Source of the DNA: Brevundimonas sp. UBA7635
Lineage (GTDB): Bacteria > Pseudomonadota > Alphaproteobacteria > Caulobacterales > Caulobacteraceae
NCBI GenBank assembly: GCA_002483865.1
Contig: DLIT01000110.1
Span: 1 to 5,771 of the forward strand
Reading direction: 5' to 3'
DNA: 5,771 bases
The stretch's first letter is position 1, and the number at the start of each line of letters is the position of its first letter. The notes beneath the pieces are model-generated. The model saw nothing but the letters and a program-made list of their open reading frames with translations, was not told the origin of the DNA and searched no databases. The translations under genes and the position numbers were made by a program. Shown here piece after piece: positions 1-5,771 of the stretch.

Positions 1-12
1 GAGCCTGAGCCC

Positions 13-894
13 ATGACCTCGCGTCCGGCACCGGCAGAGCCCAGGATTACCCGGATCACCAGGTCCCTGCCGCCGGGTTTCCTGGTGGCGGGGGCCGTCC
101 GGGGCCTGTTCAAGCCGCCGGTCGCCGTGCCCGTCCTGCCGGACCGGGTCCTGGTCCAGGCGGTGGCGATCGAGGCGGAGCGCGTCCAGGCCTATGCCCG
201 GCTTTGCGGCTTTGGGCCCGAACAGGGCGTGCCGATGACCTGGCCCCACATCCTGTCCTTTCCCCTGCAGATGCGCCTGATGATGGCCGGCGACTTTCCC
301 TATCCCGCCATGGGGCTGGTCCATCTCGGCAACCGGATCCGGCAAAGCGCACCCCTGCAGGCCGGGGACCGGCTGGAGCTCAGCTGTCGGCCCGGCGGCC
401 TTTTCCTGCATGAGAAGGGCCAGGCCTTCAGCCTGGACACCCAGGCGCGGCGGGACGATGCCGTGGTCTGGACCTCGACCAGCCTTTACCTGAAGCGCGG
501 CGTGGCGGCGGTCGGGCCGGGCGTCGAGGCGGTGGGCGGTGCCGTGCCTGATCACAAGATCGCCAGCTGGCGCGTCGATCAGGACGTCGCCCGGCGCTAT
601 GCGCAGCTGTCGGGCGATGCCAATCCGATCCATACCTCGGCGCTGGGAGCCCGGATTCTGGGCTTTCCATGGCCCCTGGCCCACGGGATGTGGACCAAGG
701 CCCGGGCGCTGGCAGCCCTGCTTCCCGACCGCCTGGTTGACGTAGCGGAAGCCGAAGTCTCTTTTCGAAACCCACTGTTCCTGCCCGGTGAAGCTGAGTT
801 ATATGCCGCTTCGGGGGGAACGGACCGCGCCTTTGGATGTCGCGATTCCACCGGCACCCGGACCTATCTTCGCGGCCGCCTGAGCCTTTTCTGA
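13..894 (+). CDS. MaoC/HtdX-type double-hotdog (R)-enoyl-CoA hydratase / 3-hydroxyacyl-thioester dehydratase
   Basis: This 293-residue cytoplasmic enzyme probably hydrates trans-2-enoyl-CoA to (R)-3-hydroxyacyl-CoA, or runs the reverse dehydration. The C-terminal hotdog carries the hydratase-2 signature: YAQLSGDANPIH at 196-207, then GFPWPLAHGMW at 217-227. D202 and H207 match the catalytic Asp/His pair known from MaoC/PhaJ hydratases, and N204 is also conserved. The N-terminal half (about 45-160) has a degenerate hotdog with the PHILSFPLQMRLM and GLVHLGNRI blocks (79-91, 101-109), as I recall from mycobacterial HtdX. The length fits that double-hotdog family (about 280-290 aa) rather than single-domain PhaJ. 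The ATG at 13 is the first visible start. The frame stays open to base 1 and the 12 visible upstream bases hold no good ribosome site, so a slightly earlier start cannot be excluded. The last 50 or so codons use much less GC-biased codons than the rest. It is the first visible gene of the operon. Family confidence is high, but substrate chain length is unknown. Confidence 0.9.
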   Translation: MTSRPAPAEPRITRITRSLPPGFLVAGAVRGLFKPPVAVPVLPDRVLVQAVAIEAERVQAYARLCGFGPEQGVPMTWPHILSFPLQMRLMMAGDFPYPAMGLVHLGNRIRQSAPLQAGDRLELSCRPGGLFLHEKGQAFSLDTQARRDDAVVWTSTSLYLKRGVAAVGPGVEAVGGAVPDHKIASWRVDQDVARRYAQLSGDANPIHTSALGARILGFPWPLAHGMWTKARALAALLPDRLVDVAEAEVSFRNPLFLPGEAELYAASGGTDRAFGCRDSTGTRTYLRGRLSLF

Positions 895-899
895 AGGAG
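894..899 (+). promoter_or_regulatory. Strong Shine-Dalgarno (AAGGAG) that fixes the thiolase start
   Basis: AAGGAG sits 6 nt before the ATG at 906 and shares its first base with the TGA stop (892-894) of the upstream hydratase gene. Ribosomes finishing the hydratase would stop directly on this site, favouring coupled translation. It decides the thiolase start at 906 over the in-frame ATG at 837, which lies inside the hydratase gene. Confidence 0.85.
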
Positions 900-905
900 C
901 TTCAG

Positions 906-2192
906 ATGCTGACATTGTCTGCACCGCGTCGCGTAGCCATCGTGGGGGGCAATCGCATCCCCTTTGCCCGCTCCAACACCCATTATGCCGAGGCCTCCAA
1001 CCAGGAGATGCTGACTGCCGCCCTGCAGGGCCTGGTCGATCGCTTCAACCTGCATGGCCAGCGGCTGGGCGAGGTGGCCGCCGGGGCCGTGCTGAAGCTG
1101 TCGCGCGATATCGCCCTGACGCGCGAAAGTGTGCTGGGCACGACGCTCAGTCCCACCACTCCCGCCTATGACGTGTCCCAGGCCTGCGGCACCGGGCTGG
1201 AGGCCGCCATCCTGGTGGCCAACAAGATTGCCCTGGGCCAGATCGAGGTCGGGATCGCCGGGGGCGTGGACACGACTTCTGACGCGCCGATCGGCCTGAA
1301 TGAAGGCTTCCGCAAGGCGCTTCTGGCGGCCAACCGGGCCAAGACGACCGGAGCTAAACTCAAGGCCCTGATGAGCGCGGGGCTGACCACCCCCTTCCGA
1401 CCGGAGCCGCCGCGCAATGCCGAGCCGCGCACCGGCCTTTCGATGGGCGAACATTGCGAACAGATGGCTAGGCGCTGGAATATCAGCCGCGAGGACCAGG
1501 ATGTCCTGGCGGTAGAGAGCCACCGCAAGGCCGCTGCGGCCTGGCAGGCAGGCCTGTTCGATGACCTGATCACGCCCTTCCGGGGCCTGAGCCGCGACAA
1601 CAACCTGCGCCCCGACATCGACCCGGCCAAGCTGGCCTTGATGAAGCCGGTATTCGACCGTGAGAGCGGCACCCTGACGGCGGCCAACTCGACGCCGCTG
1701 ACCGACGGGGCCTCGGTAGTCCTGCTGGCCAGCGAGGACTGGGCGCGGGCCCACAACCTGCCGGTCCTGGCCTATCTGCGTCTGGGCGAGACGGCGGCGG
1801 TTGATTTCGTAGAGGGCGACGAAGGCCTGCTGATGGCCCCGGCCTATGCCGTCCCGCGTATGCTGGAAAAGCTGGGCCTGACCCTCCAGGACTTTGATTA
1901 TTACGAAATCCATGAGGCTTTTGCGGCCCAGGTGCTTTGCACGCTAAAGGCGTGGGAAGATGAGGACTTCGCGCGAACGCGTCTGGGTCTTCAAACGGCT
2001 CCGGGATCAATCGACCGGGCCAAACTCAATGTGAATGGAGGCTCGCTCGCGGCGGGTCATCCGTTTGCGGCGACAGGCGGGCGTATTCTCGCCAACCTGG
2101 CGTCTATTATAAATCGGGAGGGCGCAGGACGGGGACTAATCTCCATCTGTGCCGCGGGCGGACAAGGCGTAGTTGCAGTGGTGGAAAAATGA
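906..2192 (+). CDS. fadI: FadI/FadA2-type acetyl-CoA C-acyltransferase (3-ketoacyl-CoA thiolase)
   Basis: This cytoplasmic thiolase of 428 residues probably cleaves 3-ketoacyl-CoA with CoA to give acetyl-CoA and a shortened acyl-CoA, the last step of beta-oxidation. The full catalytic set is present. The nucleophile is C94 in SQACGTGLEAA. H336 lies in EIHEAFAAQ, H385 in GGSLAAGHPFAATGGR and C415 in CAAGGQGVVAVVE. NSTPLTDGAS at 261-270 is the usual thiolase block. It is longer than a typical thiolase (about 390 aa), with an enlarged loop domain around 121-250. The GHPFAATG form instead of GHPxGATG also favours the FadI/FadA2 branch. The start is set by AAGGAG at 894-899. An in-frame ATG at 837 would add 23 unlikely residues. 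The gene lies 11 nt after the hydratase gene, and its stop overlaps the fadD start. The last 90 or so codons show relaxed codon choice. A synthetic direction is chemically possible, but the fadD neighbour favours degradation. The gene symbol reflects family resemblance only. Confidence 0.92.
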   Translation: MLTLSAPRRVAIVGGNRIPFARSNTHYAEASNQEMLTAALQGLVDRFNLHGQRLGEVAAGAVLKLSRDIALTRESVLGTTLSPTTPAYDVSQACGTGLEAAILVANKIALGQIEVGIAGGVDTTSDAPIGLNEGFRKALLAANRAKTTGAKLKALMSAGLTTPFRPEPPRNAEPRTGLSMGEHCEQMARRWNISREDQDVLAVESHRKAAAAWQAGLFDDLITPFRGLSRDNNLRPDIDPAKLALMKPVFDRESGTLTAANSTPLTDGASVVLLASEDWARAHNLPVLAYLRLGETAAVDFVEGDEGLLMAPAYAVPRMLEKLGLTLQDFDYYEIHEAFAAQVLCTLKAWEDEDFARTRLGLQTAPGSIDRAKLNVNGGSLAAGHPFAATGGRILANLASIINREGAGRGLISICAAGGQGVVAVVEK

Positions 2193-3931
2193 GCGCGGCA
2201 GATGTGATGGACAGAGTTCCGACTGAAGAGAGCAATCGCCTGTTCGAGGAACGGTTCTGGACTCGGGAATATCGCGCAGGTGTGCCGGTTCTGATTGATG
2301 ATGAACTGGCCAAGTGGACTTCCGTCCAGCAGATTTTTGAGGCGGACTCCAACCGCTTCGCCGAGCGTCCCGGCTATGTCAGCATGGGCTCTTCGATGAC
2401 CTATGGTGAGGTGCTGAAGGCGGCCAAGGCCTTTGGGGCCTGGGTGCAGTCGATGGGGATCAAGAAGGGCGAACGTGTCGCCCTGATGATGCCGAACTCG
2501 ATCCAGTATCCGGTGGCCCTGTTCGGGGCCCTGTTCGGCGGGGCGATCATCGTCAACGTCAACCCACTCTATACGGCGCGCGAACTGCACCACCAGCTGA
2601 AGGACAGCGGGGCGGTGGCCATCGTCGTCATGGACATGTTCGCCAAGACCCTGGAAGACGCCCAGACCATGGGCGGGCTGGACCTGCGCCACATCGTCGT
2701 GACCTCGATGGGCGACATGCTGGGCGGCCTCAAGGGCTTCGCCATCAGCGCCCTGATGAAGTATGTCCAGAAGCGGGTCCCGGCCTATAATCTGCCCGGC
2801 GCTCAAAAGTGGAAATCCGTTCTGGCCAAGGGGCATGGCCTGACGCTCGCCCCGGTCGATACCAAGCCCGAGGACATCGCCTTCCTGCAATATACGGGCG
2901 GCACGTCCGGTGTGGCCAAGGGAGCCATGCTGACCCACCGCAACATCCTGGCCAACACCTTGCAAGGGCGCGCCTGGGTCGTCTCTCAGATCGAGGATAG
3001 CGAGGTGGTCGGCAACGTCACCATGCTGCCGCTCTATCATATCTTCTCGCTGACGGCGAACCTGATGATGTTCACCGGGGCAGGCGGGCGCAACATCCTG
3101 ATTGCCAATCCGCGCGACGCCAAGACGGTGGCCTTCATCCTACGCAAGGAGCGGTTCGTTGGCATGACGGGGCTGAATACCCTGTTCTCGTCCCTGCTCA
3201 AGAATGACGAGTTCCGCAACCGCGACTTCTCGGATCTGCGCCTGACCATCGCTGGCGGCATGGCCACCCAGAGCGTGGTGGCCGAGGAATGGCAGAAGGT
3301 CACGGGCGCGCCCCTGGTCGACGGCTATGGCCTGACCGAGACCTCGCCGGTGGTCTGCATCGGCCTGGTCGACACCGACCATCCCGAAAAAATGGGCTAT
3401 GATGGGACCGTCGGCCTGCCGGTCCCCTCGACCGAAGTGCGGATGCGCCGCGAGGACGGTTCGTGGGCTGACATCGGTGAGCCGGGCGAGCTGTGCGTGC
3501 GCGGTCCGCAGGTCATGCTGGGCTACTGGAAGCGCCCCGAGGAGACGGCCAAGATCCTGTCCGAGGACGGCTGGCTGGCCACAGGCGACGTCGGCATCAT
3601 GCAGGCCAATGGCCGGGTGCGCCTGGTTGACCGGATCAAGGACATGATCCTGGTGTCAGGCTTCAACGTCTATCCGGGCGAGATCGAGGACGTGGTCGCG
3701 TCCCACCCCCTGGTCGAGGAAGTGGCCGCCGTCGGCGTGCAGGACCCGGCCCAGGGCGAGCGGGTCAAGGTCGTGGTCGTGCCCAGGTCTGACGAGCTGA
3801 CCAAGGAAATGATCATCGAGCACTGCCGCAAGAACCTGACGGGCTATAAGGTCCCGCGCGTGGTCGAGATTCGCAAGGAGCCCCTGCCCAAGACGGCGGT
3901 GGGCAAGGTCCTGCGGCGCGAGTTGCGCTGA
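2189..3931 (+). CDS. fadD: Long-chain fatty acid-CoA ligase (FadD-type acyl-CoA synthetase)
   Basis: This ANL-superfamily enzyme of 580 residues activates fatty acids with ATP and CoA through an acyl-AMP intermediate, acting in the cytoplasm or at the inner membrane. The core motifs occur in order: the P-loop YTGGTSGVAKGAMLTHRN (235-252), DGYGLTETSP (378-387), GWLATGDVG with ribose-binding D467 (461-469), the hinge and FadD signature DRIKDMILVSGFNVYPGEIE (481-500), and PKTAVGKVLRREL with adenylation lysine K573 (567-579). The FadD-specific stretch around 183-206 (KYVQKRVPAYNLPGA) and the length, close to the 561 aa of E. coli FadD, separate it from short-chain acetyl-CoA synthetases. The ATG overlaps the thiolase stop as ATGA (2189-2192) behind only a weak GTGGTGGA (2178-2185), so translation is probably coupled. 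A second ATG at 2207 lacks a ribosome site. No motif is missing. Chain-length preference is not readable. Confidence 0.95.
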   Translation: MSAADVMDRVPTEESNRLFEERFWTREYRAGVPVLIDDELAKWTSVQQIFEADSNRFAERPGYVSMGSSMTYGEVLKAAKAFGAWVQSMGIKKGERVALMMPNSIQYPVALFGALFGGAIIVNVNPLYTARELHHQLKDSGAVAIVVMDMFAKTLEDAQTMGGLDLRHIVVTSMGDMLGGLKGFAISALMKYVQKRVPAYNLPGAQKWKSVLAKGHGLTLAPVDTKPEDIAFLQYTGGTSGVAKGAMLTHRNILANTLQGRAWVVSQIEDSEVVGNVTMLPLYHIFSLTANLMMFTGAGGRNILIANPRDAKTVAFILRKERFVGMTGLNTLFSSLLKNDEFRNRDFSDLRLTIAGGMATQSVVAEEWQKVTGAPLVDGYGLTETSPVVCIGLVDTDHPEKMGYDGTVGLPVPSTEVRMRREDGSWADIGEPGELCVRGPQVMLGYWKRPEETAKILSEDGWLATGDVGIMQANGRVRLVDRIKDMILVSGFNVYPGEIEDVVASHPLVEEVAAVGVQDPAQGERVKVVVVPRSDELTKEMIIEHCRKNLTGYKVPRVVEIRKEPLPKTAVGKVLRRELR

Positions 3932-3941
3932 TCCGATCCGC

Positions 3942-4820
3942 TCAGACCGGAATAGAGGCGGGCTTCGTGCCCGCCTTTTTTGTGATCAGGAAGCCGAAGC
4001 CGGCCGCCAGGGGGAACATCAGCACCCCATAGAAGGCGGCGGGCAGGGCCATGTCGGGCACCTGCAGCACCGACTGGGCGATGACGATGGCCAGGGTGGC
4101 ATTGTGCAGCCCGACCTCGAAGCCGCTGGCGATCGCCTGCCGCCGCTCGATCTTCAGCAGCCGCGGCACCCAGTAGCCCAGCGTCAGGCTGAGGATGCAG
4201 AAGGCCGAAGTCACCCCGGCCAAAGAGGCCAGGTGGGTCATCAGCACGTCTCGCTGGGTGATGGCCACGGCCAGGATGATCAGGCCCAGGATCAGGGCCG
4301 AGGCGATCCTCACCGGCTTGTCCATGCGCCGCGCAAAATCCGGGGCCAGACGCCGGACCAGCATCCCCAGGGCGACGGGGCCCAGCACGATCATGAAGAC
4401 TTCAACCGTCTTGGAGAACTGAAGGCCCACGGTCATGTCGCCGGGCCGGAACCACCAGATAGCCAGGTTGACGATGATCGGCAGGGTAACGACGGCGATG
4501 ACCGAGTTGATCGCGGTCAGGCTGACATTCAGGGCCACGTCGCCCCGGAACAGATGGCTGTAGAGATTGGCCACGGTCCCGCCGGGCGAGGCGGCCAGCA
4601 GCAGCATCCCCACGGCCATGACCGGCGGCAGCTGTAGCGCCAGAACCAGGCCAAAGCACAGGGCTGGCAGCAACAAAAGCTGACAGGCCAGGGCCACGGC
4701 GACGGCCCTGGGGTTTCGGCCGACCCGGGCAAAGTCGCCGGGCGTGAGGTCCAGCCCCAGGCCGAACATGATGATGCCCAGGGCTATGGGCAGTCCGATC
4801 GCCGCCAGTGTGGAATCCAT
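3942..4820 (-). CDS. Bile acid:sodium symporter family (BASS) transporter, short N-terminus
   Basis: This inner-membrane secondary transporter of 292 residues is expected to import an organic anion with sodium. About nine hydrophobic segments are visible, near 4-22, 38-62, 66-77, 96-118, 138-156, 171-187, 196-217, 230-252 and 258-280. BASS hallmarks are GIIMFGLGLDLTPGDF (15-30), Q47 in the second segment, SPGGTVANLYSHLFRGDVAL (78-97) and FEVGLHNATLA (234-244). Against ASBT_NM, aligned from memory, its first helix is absent and some sodium ligands differ (S114 to A84, S128 to N98, Q264 to H239), while Q47, N85, T102, E235 and N240 are kept. The ATG has a good GAAGGGG site (4829-4835) 8 nt upstream. 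An in-frame TAG at 4851-4853 leaves no room for a missing helix. It follows the flavoprotein gene by 30 nt and is probably in one operon with it. Its last codons encode the convergent terminator hairpin. The substrate is unknown: bile acid is only the family name. Confidence 0.88.
   Translation of the reverse strand: MDSTLAAIGLPIALGIIMFGLGLDLTPGDFARVGRNPRAVAVALACQLLLLPALCFGLVLALQLPPVMAVGMLLLAASPGGTVANLYSHLFRGDVALNVSLTAINSVIAVVTLPIIVNLAIWWFRPGDMTVGLQFSKTVEVFMIVLGPVALGMLVRRLAPDFARRMDKPVRIASALILGLIILAVAITQRDVLMTHLASLAGVTSAFCILSLTLGYWVPRLLKIERRQAIASGFEVGLHNATLAIVIAQSVLQVPDMALPAAFYGVLMFPLAAGFGFLITKKAGTKPASIPV
3956..3981 (+). terminator. Rho-independent terminator of the hydratase-thiolase-fadD operon
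   Basis: An 8-bp, almost all-GC stem (AGGCGGGC at 3956-3963 pairing with GCCCGCCT at 3969-3976) encloses a 5-nt loop TTCGT and runs into six T residues (3976-3981). It begins 25 nt after the fadD stop. On the opposite strand the hairpin is followed by TCTATTCC, not a T-run, so it should act only on rightward transcription. The whole structure lies inside the 3' coding end of the convergent transporter gene. Confidence 0.9.
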
Positions 4821-4828
4821 CGCCTCTA

Positions 4829-4835
4829 CCCCTTC
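4829..4835 (-). promoter_or_regulatory. Ribosome binding site of the BASS transporter gene
   Basis: Read on the minus strand, GAAGGGG lies 8 nt before the ATG at 4820, inside the 30-nt gap after the flavoprotein stop. It supports the short N-terminus as real. No promoter-like hexamers fit in this gap, which is consistent with read-through transcription from the flavoprotein gene. Confidence 0.7.
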
Positions 4836-4850
4836 GTCTGTGATTGGCCC

Positions 4851-5771
4851 CTAAAGGCTGGTGGCAAGGGCCCTCCCGGCCCTCATGCCCGAGAACAGGC
4901 AACCGCCCAGGAAGGTGCCCTCCAGGGCGTTGTATCCGTGCAGGCCCCCGCCGCCGAAGCCGGAGGCCTCGCCCGCGGCATAGAGGCCCCCCAGGGCGGT
5001 GCCGTCGGCCTTGAGCGCCTGGCTGTTCAGGTCGGTCTGGATGCCGCCCAGCGACTTGCGCGTCAGGGTGTGCAGCCTGACCCCGATCAGGGGGCCGTGC
5101 GCCGGGTCCAGCAGGCGGTGCGGCCGGGTCGTGCGCGCCAGCCGGTCGCCCAGGTAGCGGCGGCTGTTGTGGATGCTCATGGCCTGGAAGTCCTTGGCGT
5201 AGGGATTGGTCATCTGGGCGTCGCGATCCTCGACCACGCGGCGCACCCGGGCCGGGTCCAGAAGCGGGGTTTCGGTCAGGCTATTCATCTTCCCGACCAG
5301 GGTTTCCAGATCATCGGCCACGACGAAATCGGCCCCGTTGCGCTTGAAGGCATCGACGGCAGGCGGGGCCCCCTTGCCCAACCGCGCCTTCAGCAGGTCC
5401 AGGCGGTTGCGGTTGGTGATGTCCAGGTTCTGCTCGGACCCGGACAGGGCGAATTCCTTTTCCAGGATGGTCTGGGTGACGATGAACCACGAGTGGTCAT
5501 GCTCGACCAGGTCCGGCGTGGTCCGCAGGTATTTCAGCGTGGCGATGGTGTCATGGCCGGGCAGGGCCGGCGCGGGCAGGCGACGACCCAGGGCATCCAG
5601 CCACAGGGGCGAGGGGCCCGGCAGGATGCGGATGGCGTGGCGGGGCCAGACCGGGTCCCAGTTCTGCACACCCTCGACATAGTGCCACATCCGGTCCCGG
5701 TTCACGAGGCGCGCCCCCGCCTCGGCGGCAATATCCATGGCCCGTCCATCGACATAGGCGGGCACGCCGGT
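4851..5771 (-). CDS. FAD-binding dehydrogenase (KsdD-like / fumarate reductase flavoprotein family), 5' end beyond window
   Basis: The last 306 residues of a flavoprotein are visible; related proteins are about 550 aa. The reading frame is open to base 5771, so the N-terminal Rossmann FAD motif lies outside the window. The GTG at 5763-5765 is an internal valine, not a start. Visible blocks match the bacterial FAD-binding dehydrogenase family related to 3-ketosteroid dehydrogenase and flavocytochrome c: MWHYVEGVQNWDP near 28-40, FALSGSEQN near 107-115, RRYLGDRLAR near 204-213, LTRKSLGGIQTD near 236-247, and the C-terminal FAD-contacting GLYAAGEASGFGGGGLHGY (262-280) followed by ALEGTFLGGCLFSG. 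This tail indicates an intact FAD-binding end. The enzyme probably oxidises or reduces a C-C bond, but the substrate is unproven and true KsdD activity cannot be claimed. The stop TAG (4851-4853) lies 30 nt before the BASS transporter and in the same frame. Confidence 0.88.
   Translation of the reverse strand, partial: TGVPAYVDGRAMDIAAEAGARLVNRDRMWHYVEGVQNWDPVWPRHAIRILPGPSPLWLDALGRRLPAPALPGHDTIATLKYLRTTPDLVEHDHSWFIVTQTILEKEFALSGSEQNLDITNRNRLDLLKARLGKGAPPAVDAFKRNGADFVVADDLETLVGKMNSLTETPLLDPARVRRVVEDRDAQMTNPYAKDFQAMSIHNSRRYLGDRLARTTRPHRLLDPAHGPLIGVRLHTLTRKSLGGIQTDLNSQALKADGTALGGLYAAGEASGFGGGGLHGYNALEGTFLGGCLFSGMRAGRALATSL

Noticed and set aside
837..905. Earlier in-frame ATG that would extend the thiolase by 23 residues
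   Set aside because: It lies inside the hydratase coding region without a ribosome site, whereas the ATG at 906 has AAGGAG 6 nt upstream and gives the usual thiolase N-terminus.
864..1913. 349-codon open frame on the minus strand opposite the thiolase
   Set aside because: It is a shadow of GC-biased codons. The product is rich in Q, R, G and H with no recognisable domain, while the plus strand holds a complete thiolase with all catalytic residues.
2104..2113. TATTATAAAT as a possible internal promoter -10 element
   Set aside because: No convincing -35 hexamer lies 16-18 nt upstream, and the bases encode conserved thiolase sequence. It is kept only as part of the composition-dip finding.
2057..3040. 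327-codon minus-strand open frame opposite the thiolase end and fadD
   Set aside because: It has low-complexity composition and no family motifs, and it spans two well-supported genes.
3931..3940. Short direct repeat ATCCG ATCCG between the two convergent stops
   Set aside because: Two 5-base units are expected by chance and do not resemble an attachment site or regulatory box.
4104..4637. Plus-strand open frames opposite the transporter gene
   Set aside because: The translation is rich in D, G, H, Q and R, as expected from the antisense of hydrophobic codons. The minus-strand BASS motifs are clear.
5763..5765. GTG as a start codon of the flavoprotein
   Set aside because: The frame continues to the window edge, the visible part lacks the N-terminal FAD motif, and the residues around it match the middle of the family.

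Overview
The window is high-GC, almost entirely coding DNA. Strong GC3 bias, close gene packing and the mix of families suggest an alphaproteobacterium, plausibly Caulobacteraceae-like. That placement is an inference from codon style and family resemblance, not from a marker gene. No RNA gene, insertion sequence, CRISPR array, tandem repeat or origin is visible.

Left part (13-3931, + strand): a three-gene lipid-metabolism operon. It encodes a double-hotdog MaoC/HtdX-type (R)-enoyl-thioester hydratase (13-894), a FadI/FadA2-type thiolase (906-2192) and a FadD-type long-chain acyl-CoA synthetase (2189-3931). The first two genes are 11 nt apart with a strong Shine-Dalgarno (SD) sequence between them. 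The last two overlap at ATGA. A fatty acid would be activated by FadD, its enoyl-CoA hydrated by the MaoC protein, and its 3-ketoacyl-CoA cleaved by the thiolase. The missing 3-hydroxyacyl dehydrogenase step may be encoded just left of the window, since the mycobacterial counterparts (fabG4-htdX-fadA2) form such a cluster. A clear rho-independent terminator (3956-3981) closes the operon.

Right part (3942-5771, - strand): a convergent pair. A KsdD-like/flavocytochrome-type FAD-binding dehydrogenase (4851 to the window edge, 5' end missing) is followed after 30 nt by a short bile acid:sodium symporter family (BASS) transporter (3942-4820). They are probably co-transcribed, which would link uptake of an amphipathic or organic-anion substrate to an oxidoreductase. 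The substrate cannot be read from the sequence.

I see no clearly new system. The points most worth checking are the possible R-stereospecific beta-oxidation module, the transporter that lacks the first helix and part of the sodium sites of its structural model ASBT_NM, the terminator embedded in the convergent gene's coding sequence, and the codon-usage dips at the operon's gene junctions.
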